From positions 11,666,692-11,730,691 of the forward strand of contig WMCF01000018.1 in assembly GCA_009792885.1 (NCBI GenBank): 64,000 nt of DNA, read 5' to 3'. This document shows positions 23,814 to 38,800 of this stretch, one piece after another. Every line of letters begins with the position of its first letter. Positions within the stretch are counted from its first letter, which is position 1. The position numbers and the translations under genes were made by a program. The notes under the pieces are model-generated. The model ran no database searches and was not told the DNA's origin. It was given only the letters and a program-made list of their open reading frames with translations. Origin of the DNA: Eremophila alpestris peregrina (taxonomy: Eukaryota > Chordata > Aves > Passeriformes > Alaudidae).

Positions 23814-26800
23814 CTGCAGTGAGGAGAGACAAAGGACAGGTCAGCTTTGGCTTTGGCAGAACCTGGGACACCCCCAGAGCTGCATCCCCTCCCCACTGTG
23901 CCAGTGCTGACCTCTGACTCCAGACCAAGAGCTCCTGTTCAGCTCCCTGTCCTCGTGGTGGGGAATGGAACATCCCAGCCCACTGCTCCTTATCCCACTT
24001 CCCAAAGCACCAGGGGAATAAAAGCCCACCAGCCCAAAGAGATGTTCCAGTTTGGAGGAGTTAGCATGCTCTGGCTGGAGTTTAGTCCCTGCTGATGACA
24101 CTGTAGCCAGGACCACATTTATGGTCCACCAGGGAAGCCCTGCTGGCCAGTTTTGGGTGGTTCCTCAGGCAGTGATTCACAGTGAAAGCATCTCCCCCTC
24201 ACTCAGTGCCCTCCCCTAAAACATTCCCTGGAAATGTTCACTCCCATTGCTGGGAAGACAAGGTTTGCAGAAAGCAGGCTCATCAGGGACACTGACAAAG
24301 GCCCCGTGGGAATGGGAGGTTGAGTTTTTTCCTGGCATTTTGGGTAGAACCCATGGAGAGCCCAGCTGTGGATCGTGACTCTGGCTGTGGGTGTTGGTCT
24401 GTGCCAGATCTGTTGGGCAAGAGATTGATCAAAGAAGGATTACAGGGAGTAGAGGAAATCAATTCTCTGTCCTCCCCCCATCAGCTTGCTTGGATTCAGC
24501 TGCTGACACTGCCAAAATCCTTCAGCTGATTGGAAATCTGGGATGTGTAATTCCTTCTGAAATTGAAAATTGTTGAAATGCAAGCCTTCTGACAATTAAA
24601 AACACAACAAACAATCCCTTCTGGGAGGAGTTTCAAGCAGGAGCATTCACCTACAGCTCAAGAAAAATGCAAATCCTGGCTTTGTTCTCAGCTGTGTCAC
24701 CTTGTCCCCCTGTCCCTCTGAGGACAGAGGTTGGGTGGCAGAGCAAAACAATTCTACCAGAAGAAAACATTTCTTCTTAAATTACTACTTAAGGGTTTTT
24801 TTTTCTGCCACAGAAACCCCATAATTACTTCAATTAGGCCAAAACCACCACAAGGTGTCCCTGTCCACAGCAGGGGGTTGGAACTGGATGATGTTTAGGG
24901 TCCCTTCCAACCCAGCCCATTCTATGAACTTCCTCACACAAAGCTCCCACTTTTGGTGACTCCTGTGTGTCCTGCCAGTATCCCCTTGAGTCTGAGCAGG
25001 ACTTGCTAGTCTGAAGTCCACTTAGCCAGTTCCAGGTTAAGTTAGAAAGGTACCAAACCAGCAATGCTGTCACCTCTTTTTTAGTGGGATCCACTCCTTC
25101 GGGGAGCTCATCCACCGTCCTGTGCATCAGCACCTCTCGGGAGTAAATCCCTTCCCCATTGGGCACCATGGCAGGGCTGCTGTGGCTGTTGCTGTTGTTG
25201 TAGTTGTTGTTGTTGCTGTAGCTGTTGCTGTCACTGTGGCTGAAGTGAGATTTGTACTCCGAGGAGGCATTGGCTGCACCTGAGCCAGCCAGGCTGGTCG
25301 TGCTCAGGGTTCTCTTGTTCAGGCTGAGGTTGTTCAGGTCCTGCCAAATGGAGGGAAACACACCATGGTGAGGTGCTCTGGCAGGGTGAGTTGGGGATGA
25401 TCCCAGGATCTCTCTGCTGGGGTTGTGGGGGACTGTTTCTGGCACAGACTATCCTATAGTAGCTCCAAAGCAGCGAGGGCAAAGTCCCAACTAAAGCGTT
25501 AGTGCGGTGCCTCCCTAAATGCTGCACCTTGGTGTTAGGGCTGCTAAAAGCACACACTACTGAGAGCTCTCACAAAGAACTGAGCATACTTACAGCAGTC
25601 TCATTCTTCTCAAGATAACATCAGGGGAAGGCACATGTGGGATGACAGAAGGTGAGGTTAGATGTCTGCCATGTCTGAAACACCTAAATCACCTGCACAC
25701 CCCTCCCTGATGAGCCATCTCTCCTCATCCAAACCTGCCACTTCCTTCCAGCCTTCATCCTGACCCTGCCCAGGGCAGAACCGACCTGTGTGACAATGGG
25801 ACTGTGGGGACCTAATTTACTTTGGAGGATCCCCCACTGGGCTATGCCCTTCTTGAGCAGGGGACCCTTGTTTGAGGTCTCAGGGGCTCCTCCACTGTAA
25901 ACTATTCACAAAACACCTAACTTTACCCTCTAAGAGCTGAATTTGTTCTGCATTAGAGCAGCTGGACAATGTCCTGCTCACAGATGCCTCTGGGCAGGAC
26001 TGGAAAAGGCCCTAGCTGGTCTGGGTGCATTTATGGGTAATTTATCACACTCTGCTTCCCACAGAGGAGCACAGCTCTGGTGCTGGCAGCCTGAGATTCC
26101 CATCCCTGCCCTGATCCTGGTGTCCCCTCCTTTGTGCAAACAGGCTGGGGGATGTGGTGGTGTGTGAAACCAGGTGTTTCCCACTTTTATGGCCCAGACA
26201 CAACTCACCACTTTGATCTCGGATATGGCCGACACATCTCCCAAGCTGTTCTTCATTTCCTCGTAGGACTTGCCATCCTAAAGGGAAAGAAAGAGCTGTG
26301 AGAGCCATGGGCTGCCTTTAGCCCACACCCCTGGTCTCTGACCCACACTCCTGGGTCAGGAGATCATGAATTTTAAAGCCCAGTGATGGCCACTGATGTG
26401 GCAGCCCCTGCAAACCTCAGCCCCAGAAATCAGAAGACTACCAGAATCTGAGCTTTCACTTGAAAACAAGGAAAAAATCCCAATGTTGTATGACAACAGG
26501 TGAAACCAGGAAATTCTAAAGACTTTGGAGCAGAAGGCAAATGAAGAGAAATAATATTTACAGCTGGATTTAAATATTTTTAAAAATTTTGATGAATCTT
26601 GCACTGCCTGAAATAATATTCCCTTTTTCCAACTTTCCTGATTCATTTAGCTAAAACAACAGGTTTTTTTCAAAGACTCAAGTCCTGACTTCTCGTAATT
26701 AGGTGCCATGTATAATGAGATACCTCCTATTTTCTATGAAAAAAAATGGAATATGCTAGATAAATTGGCAAAACTCATGACTGTGTTTTCCTGAGCAGCC

Positions 26801-29800
26801 AGGAGATGTCAGTTCTCAACAGAGTCATCCAACAAAGTTTCCCAACAAGAACAATCAACGTAAACACATGGACTGCAGAGAAAACAGATTTAGACCCAAA
26901 ACTGAGCAAAGAACACACACCAGATGTTTCTGAGATGTCAACAGTTTGGATGGTTTGTCTGTAGCTGCTGAAGCTGCCTACAGAGGATATTTTTAGAGGC
27001 ACATATTTTATGAGCTGTATCCTTGTTTTTCAGCAGTTCCACGGGAAAAAAAATATAAAACAAACCCACAAGTTTTGACCTTTTTTCTAAGCATCAACAT
27101 ATTTTAAGGGTCACTGCGAGTTGCTGTCTTATCTCTCCAGATCCAGCTGTCAAGACTGGATCCACCACCACATGGATTGGGAAGAAAGACAATGCAAACC
27201 CAGATACAGGAAATAAAGTATCTCTGTAAGAGTTTTCCTGCAGAGTGAAGTCCTGGGGAAAGAGGGGAGAAAGGAATTTTTATTTCCCAGTCATCTCCTG
27301 GGGCAGGTTTCCATTTCTATGTAGGGAGGAGTTGGTATTTGTAACTCTGCTTTTGAAGACTGGTGTGCAGGGACCTTGCTCAGGAGCTCCTGGGCTCTGA
27401 TGGGCTTTGCACAAACCTGAACCTGAGACCTGTCTGCTCACATCTTTCATTTCACCACAGTTTGCCCTCAAAGCTGGGTCATAAATTTGCCTCTGTGGCT
27501 GCATTTTCAACAATCAACTTCTGTTGGTTTGGTTTTTTGTTGTTTTTGTTTTTTGGTTTTTTTGTTGTTTTTTTTTTCCTTTATGATGTGAGTGGGTCCA
27601 TTTTCCCTCTGAACTTGGTTTTACCACTCATAGTCCCCACCTCTTTTTGGCTGAAATCAAAAACTTGATTTGGAACCTAGTATTTATGAAAATATGAATA
27701 TTGTGAATTCAAGCACATTTTCAAAAGCCTCAGTTTCACCACACAGGTGTGGTGAAGGAGAAGAAGCTGCTCAGACAGCACCAAGAACTCATGTCTCTGA
27801 GTGTGACAAGGATTTGGAACTGGATAATCTTTAAGGTCCCTTCCAACCCAAGCCATTCCATGATTTTGTGAAGCTCAGGACATGTCCTAGTGAGGTTTCA
27901 CTCCCTGCATCCTATATTCACTAACAACAGCACCCTCCAGGCACTGCTGAGAGCACCACAGGGCCTTTCCAGCAACTTACACTCCATTTGTAGGGGTCCC
28001 AGGCGTTGAACCAGCCCGTGAAGTTGAGGGGTTCATAGCCCTGCTTCACCAGGATGATGGGAGTTGCCAAGTCCCTCCCAGCTGGATGGGTCTTGAGATA
28101 CTCCTTAGCAGAGGCAATTGCCTCGTTCCTCTCCTGTGCATTGGAGGCTTTGCCAACCCAAAGGAAAATCTGCAAGGGGAGAAGGTGTTGGAGGTCAGTG
28201 AGGCATCAGAACCTGTGCAGACACAGCTGCTTGTTCTCCCCTGACAGTGGGACCAGAGATAAGACTGGAAATGTGTTTTCCCAATAGTCCCCTGTGATTC
28301 TGAGCCCCCATTTACCCCCAGCCAAGGAAGATTTTGCTTTTGAGATGGTCATGGAGCATCAATATTTCAGGTGACAGCTCCTGTACGTTTCAAGGCAGCA
28401 GAACTCAGTCACGGGCTGAGATCCAACTCAATAAACACCAACTAAAGCCACAACCTGTTTGAAAATATGTCTGGGAAGGGGAGGGGGCTTCTTCTGACCT
28501 CTTCCCATGTGTCCAGCAGCATGACATCATCTTCATCCAGGTCCTCCTGGCAGAACCCCACCACCTCTGTCATGATGAACCGACCCGTCTGGTTGGAGCA
28601 CTCGAAGAGGCGAGGCTGGTAGTGTGTGCTCTGCTCCTGGAACCTGCCTCACGCATGGCAGGGGAGGAAAAAAGCAAGAGAGGTGGAAATCCTTTCCTCC
28701 TGCCTTACAGCAGGGCCCTGAAGCTACTTGTTGTGGCATTGAAGGAAGAGGTAGAACATGGCAATACATCTAAAGGCCTGAAAGTCAGCAGTGTCAGATA
28801 TCAGGGGATTCTCGGGCCATTTTAATGGTTTTCAAAAGGGATTTTTCTTCTCCACCCAAAAAGGCAAAAGCAGAACCCTTCCCTCATTGTGGCAATGATG
28901 CCTCAAATTTTAGCTTTTATGTTTTCCAAATTCTGTGCTGCCTCAGGTGTAGTTCTGAGCCTCATATTAAGTGCTGGTGAGTTCTCTTCACAGAGTAGGG
29001 AGACAAAACAAATCCTTTCCTTGCTGAAGACCCAGGACACCGAGTCAGACCCAAAAGCACAAACAACACTGGGCTGAAGAGAGAAACAAGAAGGATGAGA
29101 CCTCACAGCCTGAAGCTGTAATTGGACAATTCAACCCCAATATGCAAATGGACCAAAACTTATAAAAGTGTATGACCTCATGACTGGGGGTCCATTTTGT
29201 GACCATTCTTAGTGCACCTTGGGTGTAGTCCTGGTCAGGCTCTTGTCCTCCCAAGGTGAATCCTAGAGGCCTTTCAATAAATTTCTGCTTTATTCTCTAG
29301 CTCTGTCCAGTCTCTGTTCCAGATCAAATGTCAGGTGAAAGCCACACCAGATCACTTTTTAGCAAAGGAAATCATCACCAGGCCCAGAGGGCTGGAGAAA
29401 TCCATGTCCAAAGAAATCTGTCCAAAAGCATAGTCTCGTGATTCTCCTGGGGCTGCTGCTGGTAATGGCTGGAAATGAAGCATGTGGTTCCTGCAGCCCT
29501 CAGGATGACATTTGGGATAGGTTTACTGGGGAGAAAGGAGCATGTAGCACCTTTGGTCTGCAGGTTTCAGACCTGTAGCTCCCACTTCAGGAGAACTCCT
29601 GGCCCAAAAGCCAGGAAAGAAACACCTTGGTGTGGTTCCTGAACAAGGCCTTGGTGATATTCTGGCCTCGAGCTCCCTTTATTGAGGACACAGCATCAAA
29701 GTTTTCACCTTCCTGATAAGTATTGATCCCTTGCCCAATGTCCCCTGGCCAGGCCCAGAGGAACAAGCAGGTCACTATTACCTCTTTTCACTGGCATAAG

Positions 29801-32800
29801 GTGCTTTGCCTCCCAGAGCTTCCCAGAACTCTGCTGGCTCCTGTCCTTCCAGAATGGTGTGCTTGTCCCGCCTGGAAACGATGTCAGCCACCATTTTTGC
29901 CATCTCCCTCTCATCCCCGCTGCATCCCTGTGTTCAGGATAAAACATTGAGGTGCAGTTTAGGGGCAGACTGGCAAGACCTATCCATGGGGAAAAGCTGG
30001 CTTGGTCCTCTGGAGGGCTTCAGATGCTTGAATGCTCTTGAGCTGAGCACTCAGAACCCATTTCCAGTCCTTGAAGGGACATTTAGTGCAGCCAATGGCA
30101 CCTAGAGCAAAGCTCACAGAATGACAGAATGGTTTGGGTTAGGAGGGACTTTAGAGATCATCAGGAACACCTTCCACTCAAAAAGGATGCTCCAAAAAGC
30201 CACATCCAACCTGGCTTTGAACACTTCCAGGGATGAGGCAACCGCAAGTTCTCTGCTTTGGTTTGATCTTCCATCTCATCCTGACACACAGCTGAAACCA
30301 GATAAATGAATTTGCTCTCATCCCGGCTGATTTCTTACAGCTGGCAAATCTGGGATGATTTATTCACCTGAAAGCTGTATGACCATCTACAATGAGGTGA
30401 GGGGAACCCCAGCATGGGTTACTTTTATAGAGAGGGCTGTTACTGCTGACCCTTCACAGACAGAGCCCTTTCCTGGGTGCACTTTCCTCACAGAATCATT
30501 GAATCATAAAAACTAAAAAAGACCTTTAGGATCATAAAACCCAACCATCAGCTCAGCACCACTAAATCATGTCATCAAGTGCCACATCCACACATTTTTT
30601 GAATACTTTTGACTACACCACTGCCCTGGGCAGCCTGTTCCAGTACTTGACATCCATTTCTGTGAAGAAATTTTTTCTAATATCTAGTACTAACCTCCCC
30701 TGGCACAACTTGAGGCCATTTCTCCACTAAATTAATGGGCCACTGCCCAAGGATTCATCTCCATGACCCAGCAGAGGCAGGAGACTCCAGCCCCACCTCA
30801 GCAATTTCAGATTCCTTTAGCTGCCTCCCCGTGCCTCGCTGCAGACTCACCTTCCCACACCACAGGTAGCAGACCTGGCTGGTGGTGAGCAGGAAGACAT
30901 CGTTGGAGTTAAGGGAGGAGGCTCGGGCTGGCACCTCAGTGGCCTTTGTGTTCACCTCATCCGTGCCCCTCACCTGGAACAGGCGGATGGCTGGCTCGGG
31001 TGTGCTCTTCTGAGCCCGGCTCGTGCCACCCTGCAAGGACACAGAGGGAAGGGTGCAGGTGAGGACACACAGATCCAGGGTGTGGCTGATTTGGAGAGGG
31101 CTCTGGGCTTGCAGCCCTGCCTGCTGTTGCAATGATGGACCATGGTTCTGCACTGAGCAGGCGAGGAAATCCAAACATCTTCTGATTCCAGGTCAGAATG
31201 AAACCTACGCAACTCCCACATTTCTCCCTGATTACTGAGTCTTGACCAGCTCCCATCATGATCCTCAAGATCCACGTGACCAGATCCTGGTGATTGTAGG
31301 AGTTGTGCCATGCAAATTGGACAAGGCATCTGCACCCTGCTTTCCACCTGTGCTCATCTTTACTGAACATGTGCCATGGAAACTGTGTGGTGGGACCAGC
31401 ACTGAGAGCTGAGGGCAATCCCCCTCTTCCACAGCCATTTGGAATTTCTCCACCACAGATGGAGCCAAGGCAGCAAGGGAAGTGGGTTGGTAGCTATGTG
31501 ATGCAATTCAGGCAAGGACAATTCAAATCATGTTTGCAGGATATTTTGAAGGACCCTCTCTGGATGGCAGCATTGGTAATTCACAGGATGACTGCCTCAT
31601 TCTAACTCTGCAAAGTATTTTGGGACAGAGCTGGAATGAACCTCACACATCCCTGCTGAAGCTCAGGGGTGGACAGTTGAGTTGGGTGAGTCCAGGACTG
31701 AGTTTATTCAGTGTTCAGCCTGCTTGAGGAGTACCAGCAATGTCCCCTCTGCCAGGCTCCTGTCCTGGATATCAGCCCATTTTTACTGGACTATTTCCAC
31801 TGCAGCTGCCAAGCCATGGTTGCTGCTCCCACCTCCAAAGCCACATTACCTCGTAGATGACCAGCCTGCCCTTGAAGATGGCCAGGAAGTGGCGGGGCTC
31901 CTTGCCCATGGTCACTCGCACCTGCACAGCCTCGTCCCCGTGTTTCCTGTCCAGCTCGATGGCATTGAGGGCACAGGCTGTGATTTCATCCACGGAGGCG
32001 TGGCGGCCCTGGGGCACAGAGAGGTGACACACACACACTGTGACGAGAGCAGAGGCTGCAAACCTCTTCACAATCCAACACCTGCCAATCCCAAAGTGTG
32101 CAGTATCATGACATCTGAGTTAAAACTTCCAGATGTTTAGATTTCACTGCCATTCTGCTTTTGTAGACTTTGGAGTACCATTTTTGAAGCTTCTCTCTGC
32201 ACGAAAATATACTTTAAAAGGGAAAGCAGAGGTATTCATATACCCACAAAACTCTAAGAACTGAGGCTTTCAGGGACAATCTGACTCCAAAGTTTGAGCT
32301 CAGCACTGTAAGCCCCATCATCCTTCAGCCTTTCTGTCTGATTTTGCTGGTCCTCAGTCTGATGCCAGTTTGGGATCAGTGTCCATGCTACCCACAAAGG
32401 ACAGCTTGTGATATTTGAAACTGATGAGCAAAAGGCATCTGAGTTCTTCTGGGTGCTCGGGTTGGGATTTTTTGTGTGCAGTTGCTTCCTTCAGCTTTAT
32501 GCTTTCACAGCAGGCACAGCACAGTGCCCTCAGCTCTGCTCTGACCTACCTGCCACATGTAGAGGACGTAGTGGGGTCTGCCTGACCTCAGGTAGGTGTA
32601 CAGGACCAGGTAGCAATCACCCCCGTAGAACTGCCCGTACGTCTTGGGATTCACCGGCTGCATCTGCAAGTCCTCAATCCTCCACACCTGGGCAACAAAA
32701 CATCCTGGTGAGCAGCACTGGAGCCAAGGTGAGGACAGAGCACCACCCTTTGGCCACCACACCACTGAAGCTTCAGGTTCCCTCCGGTCCCATCACCAGA

Positions 32801-35800
32801 GGGAAGAGATCAGTGGCTGCCCCTCGTGAGGAAGCTGTAAACTGCCATGAGGTCCATCCTCAGCCTCCCCCGAGCTGAACAAACCAAGCAATGCTTGGAA
32901 ATAAGCTGATTATTGCACCCTCTGTCAGCCAAAGGAGCTCTCTCACCTCGATCTCCCCAGAGGCATCATCAACCATCCTCTGCTCAGCTGCGAGCTCGGG
33001 TCTGGCGTGGAGCTGGGTGGTGTCAAACTTCACCTGCTCTACCTTGGCTGTGTGCACCAGCAGAACAGAAACAAGAGCCCAGTGAATGCACCACAACACA
33101 CAAACCCCTCCATCATCCTCCCACACCAGCACTGCACAGCAAGAGAAACCCAGTCCAGGTTTGCAGGAAGCCACTCCTGCCCCCAGTAAACCAGCACTGA
33201 TTTGGGAATATGCAAGAGCTCACACACTTCAGTCTTGACCTGTTACAGGCTGGAATTGGCCACAGGGCATGTTCCAGTGATGGCTAGCTGGTAAAAAAAC
33301 TACTAGTCTCCTGACTGAAAATTCTTAATTTTTCTCCAAATCTATAAATATTTCCCTCCTTTTAAAATGCTGATTTCAGAAATAAAATGCCTACCTTCCT
33401 CCAGCTCATGACAAAGAAAGAGAGTATTTATGGACAGCACAGAGAGAAAAAGAGATGGGGAGAAAAGACAGAACTTGCAAAGGAAAAAGATTTGTGGCTC
33501 TCAAGCTGTTATTGATGGAGACGTTCAGCATCTCTGTCACCTTCCCATCATTCATCAACAAGTTCTCTCTCTTTGGAATTGTTTACTCTTTGGGGTTAAT
33601 GCATTGTAATATTCCCTTCAGCAGTGTGATAAATACACCATTTACACCCAGTGTAAATACAGCATTGTTCCACTGGAGGGATTGGATGGATGCCAGTGTA
33701 AATGAAAGCAGAACTCCTTATCAGGCTCAGCATTAGCCCTTTATAAAGGAAATTCAGGATTTTTTTTGCAAGGGGGAATTTTGCATGCAATTGTTCAGAG
33801 GGGAGTGACTCTCTGCCAACATTTGCATTTAGAGTAAGTGGCAATTTGCTTCATATAAGAAAATTCAGCAGACCTGAATGTCATTCAGTTCAAGAATCCA
33901 TCTACTGAAGAGGATGGAAAACAGAAGGCACTAGAAGAATGCACATTATATTTTTGAGATCCTGAAGGGCAGGAGACAGTTGATGTGACTGATGTTCCCT
34001 CAGCCATTGCTTAGCACAGGTAGGAAAGGCAAACCCAGGACCAATGTGCTCACCAATTTTGCCTGTAGTGTAGACCTTGCCCAGCCCTTGTGTCTCATTC
34101 TTTTCTGTCCACCTCTGGAAGAGCTGTTTGAACATGGCCGACTCTGCTCCATCATTGATCACCTCAACGTTGGTGGACGAAGGATAGCCTTTGGCTTGGA
34201 TAAAACCCTGGTGGGGTTCACAAAGGTCATTAGTGAGCTCTTCTCTTTTGACAGACATGAGAAGAGGGGTGTGGACCTGAACCAGCTTGATGAGTGAGTG
34301 TCCCTCACTGAACACAGGGCAGGATTCAGTCCAGGATTTGCATTCAGACTGATCAGAAGTAACTGAAGACTCTTGCTGTAGTATCCATGTTTACTTCTGT
34401 CTTTAGGGGAATGAATCCTACCCCTACCCATTTTCTCCAAATCTTCTCTAAGCCAGGAAGACTGTCCTGCCTGTAGCCTGGTAGAGAGAATGGGAGTGAA
34501 GGGGTGGAGGCAGCTCTGCACCTCTCAGAGCATGAAGTCTGTTCTGAAGGGTCTATTCTCTCATAAATATATTTTCTTTTTTTTTTATTGTTTTTTCCCC
34601 TAAACCCATATTATTTCTTTGCAATAGTGCTAGCATTGAGTTAAAAGACTACTTCAGCAGAGGTGCTTGATACAATATGAGGGGGAAGAAAATGTTCTGT
34701 GTTCTGCCACAATCCTTGCTCAGTTTTGGGAAAGGCTCCTGTGTTTATCTCAGAAGGCTCCAGGATGACCTGAGATGCAGTGCTGGCAGCCATGGTTTGG
34801 GGAAGGAGCCTGATTGAGGCTTTCTGAGCAGCCAACTCCTGCTGCAAAAACTGCAGCCACACACTGCCCTCAGGGAGAAGCAGAGCAGATGGTCCTCCCG
34901 TCCCTCCCACCTGCCACACTGAGAGAAAGACATATCCTTTGTTCTACATGTGTAGCTCAGGGCCAGAATGTGCAGAGATGATTGCCTACTAAAATGAGCC
35001 CGAGTCAAGCTCTTGAAAGGAGCACAGAGAACACTGAGGTAAGTTTTACGGCAAAGTTTTTTAAGCTTGTCTCCTCTGAGACAACAGGTGCCCTCCTGTT
35101 GAAGCTGGGTGTCCCCAGGTAGGACTTTACTGAAGGTGGAACCACTGAAGTTCAGTATCTCCAAATCAGATCTCATGGGAGATGAAGCCATTTATCGTCT
35201 TCCCATAAGTAAATGTCTAATTAAAAGCCAAATGTTCCCTCATAGCCTTCACTTCAATCTGCTAGCTTGTAAAAAAATACCAAAACCTGACTTGCTCAGG
35301 CTCCCTTGAGGCTAATTTTTTCTGAGAGGAAGAGTTGAGGAATGCTCTGACAGAAAATAACACATGGATGCCAGAGCCCCTTTATTATCTGTTTATCCAC
35401 CTCTTGACCATAAATTTGTCTAATCCTATCTTGACCCTGCTGATCCTGACTCCACCACCCCCTGAACCAACAGTTTCCAGAAGTTCACTATTTACTGTGC
35501 AGAAAAGTATCTTGTTTTATACTTTATTTTCTTCAACCATTTTTTTTTTTCGTTTTAGTGGCAGGTCTTAGTCCTAGCACAATTTGATGACTAACAGTTT
35601 TGTGTTTATGTCATCATGCCTCCCCTGGACGTTTAACTTCTCTCTCTGTTATTACCCAGGCCAGCTCCCCAAGAGCTGCACTTAATTGTAATTAGTGGTC
35701 AGATCTAGATCAGCACATATCAACCGCCCACGACATTGTTTGCACTCCATTACAACTCACCACAGCCCGGGTGAATGCTGCTTTTTTCTCTTCTGGGCTG

Positions 35801-38800
35801 GAGGCTTTTCCTCTCCAGACATAAATTTTGAAGCCACCTTGGTCTAAAATGTAGCAGTCCTGAGGTTAAACCAAAAAAAAAACAGGAAACAGAAAAAAAC
35901 AGATGTGAAAAGGTCTGTGCAGGAAAAGCTCATAATTTGTAGCCTAATCAGGCTGGACCCTTCTTGAAAATTTAGGTGAGGTGTGGATCTAGCTCATTTC
36001 TCTGCCCTGCAGAGCTCTAACCCTGGTGCAGCCATTATCAGAGCTGAAAGAGAATGAATTTCTTATGGTTTATAAATGGAGTACAACCACCACCAGCCCC
36101 ACAGGGCAGAGGGTCACAGGTGTGGGCACACCCAGCCCAGGCTGCTGATTTATAACTGTAACTAGATAAAGTATGCATTTTTCTTAGGCATTGCTCAAAA
36201 CTGGCTATTACCACCTCACAGGAGGTGTTCTCAAACTGAAAATACCAGCAGCTCTAAAGGGGGCCAGGAGGAGTGTATGCTGAAATATCAACCCCAGCCT
36301 GCTGCTGCCTGCATTTATGCCCAAATATGCTACTAAAGGAGCAGGAAAGGTCCAAGTTAGGTATCTTCTGCATGAATGTTTTGTCCTCATTGAGATGCCT
36401 GATCTGGAAGCCAAAGTGTTGCATTGCTGTGAATGCAGCAGGATCCCAAACACAGGGGATGAGGGGTGTGCTGAGCCCATCCCCACTGCTGAGAGCTGGT
36501 GCTCCAAACACCACCCAAGGGACCAAAGGCTGCTCCTTTTTCAAACTGGTCTATGAAAGAAGAAAAAAGGCTTCATATGTCTGCAAAGGGAGGCTGAGAT
36601 TTTAACAAGGCTGACATCAGGATGAAAAGGGGAGTGGGAGCCTTGCAGCACAAGTGCTGCAATGGAATAGGCTGGTCTGTACTGCAGAGCATTATGGATG
36701 AGCAATTCTCTGCCAAGTTTTAGTCAGAGGAAAAGCCTCTGTTTTCTGAAAAACTCTGCACAGAGGGTCTGTCAGGAAATCTCCTTCCAGGGTGGGTCAC
36801 TGAGACCAGCCACTTGCTACAGCAGGGAAACAAATCTCCGAGAGCAGAGTATTTCTTTGCTCTGGAGTCAGCAGAGGGAAGGCTATCCCTGAACATCAGG
36901 TACTCAGAAGCCTTCATTCCATCTGGAATTTATTCCTGGTATGCAGCTCTCCCTCACTGTGATTGCCAAGCTAATATAATCCTTGGCTGAGAGCATCAAT
37001 TTGCCATCTCTTCTTGGAACAGCTTCAACACAACCACCTACCTCCGGCTGCTGAGACTGTAGCAGGGCTAAGCTGTCCTAACCTAACAGCAGGGCTAAGC
37101 TCTCCTGGTGATAAAGGCCTGATAATTTTCAGGAAACAGGTGCTCAGCTGAAAGCAAAGAGAGCCACAGCCTCCTTTTCTGGCTGGAAAGGCCACTTTGG
37201 CTTTGTCTCACCTCGTGCTGCAGCAGATCCTGCGTCAGGGGCCGGGTGGCGATCTCCTGCACCACCAGGTCATTGTCCTTCTCATAGACACTGCAAGACA
37301 GAGCCACCGAGCTGAGTCAGACCCCAGAGAGCCCTCTGTGAGGAGGGATGGTCAAAGAGCCTAAGTGAGAGATGTGGGACTCCAGAGGGCTCCTCAAAAT
37401 GCTGTTTACTGCATTGTTACAGCAGTTATGGGTCATGGGTATACCAAGCCTGAAGCTGATGGCTCCAGATGAGCCTAAAGTCTGAAGCTCCTTTAGTTCT
37501 GGTTACAATACATTATATATTTTTTCTTTGCTGAGCATCTTAATACATAACAACCAGTCAGTATCATACACAATGCTTCCACATTTACTTATAGCCTATC
37601 AAAACTACTAATATTACCATATAATGTCAGTAACTCTCCAATCTTATGAGTTTAGTATGTTACATTTTAAGCTCAAAGTTGTTTTTCTCATTTCTAGCAG
37701 TGGAAAATTTTTCTACTTGGTAAAAACATGTTTTTTGTTTGCTTATGCTTTTGCTAAGACTTATTTCTACTTGGTAAAAGCATATTTTTGTTTGTGGCCA
37801 ACGTACCTTTTGGTCTAGTCATAAAACCTTCTTCCAGCTCATTCAACATTTCCTTCCTTTAGTCATCTAGTAACGACTGGCTCAGCCATCTTTACTTTAG
37901 AAATCTTCCTCTCTATCAAAACTCGCTTTCATTTCTAGAGAACCCTCTGCTAAGCATCCACATCTGTGAAGATTTCTTTTTAAAGCTCCATCTTTGCCCG
38001 CAGGAGGGGGTTTGGGGCACTCACTGGTAGAGCCGCACGTTGGCTTTCTGCAGCTCGTCCGCCTTGGCGTCGGGGGTGGCATCGCGCAGCTCCCCGCGCC
38101 TCTCGCCCAGCACCATCCTCATGATCTGCATCAGGTCCGGGCACTCCCTCTCGCTGTCGATGATGCCGATCTGAGCACGGCCGCCCCTCTCGCTGTCCCT
38201 GATGCTCCGGGCCAGAGCCAGACCCTGCGCAAGGACCCGCAGGGGGTAAGTCCTGACAAATCCCAGCACCAGCCCCAGACCCCAAGCAGAGACTGAGAAC
38301 AGCACAAGCCAGATCACCACAGCTCTCTGAAGCTCCTGGTGCCCTCCACACTGAGCTGTTAAAGAAGCAGATATGCCTGTAATGCCTGATTATTAACTAA
38401 CTCATAGGGAAATGTTGCTAATGGCAGTCGCTGCTGACGCTGCTCCCGCAGGGCACAGGCGTGTGGGGAGCCACAACAGGCACTGTCTGTGTGTGACTGA
38501 AGCAGGTCCAGTGGTCTGCTGGGAGGGTCTGGGGCAGAGATGAACACATGCTGAGGCCACTGAGGCAGGATGCTGCAGAGCTGCAGGACCCCGGCCGCCC
38601 CGCAGTGACCTTTCACATTTAAATGTTTCAGGCGTTCAAAAAAAGTGGATGTCTTCTGTGAAAAAAGCAGCTTGAAATGTTAAGGAGCTAATTAGGCTGA
38701 AATCTCCATCTTCAATTGAGTATTTCTGCTCCCATGACTCTTACTGCAATAACTGTGAAAGACTCCTCTCTTTATTAGACACAGGGAATGACCTGCTTGA

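Larger units (their letters stand above)
26278..27980 (-). other. VILL intron
   Basis: AT-rich; holds the T-rich tract at 27530 and a CR1 tail at 27813. Nothing else. Confidence 0.6.

Noticed and set aside
24834..25445. 203-codon open frame on the - strand as an independent gene
   Set aside because: It is VILL exon 18 plus flanking intron at both ends; the exon borders are clear.
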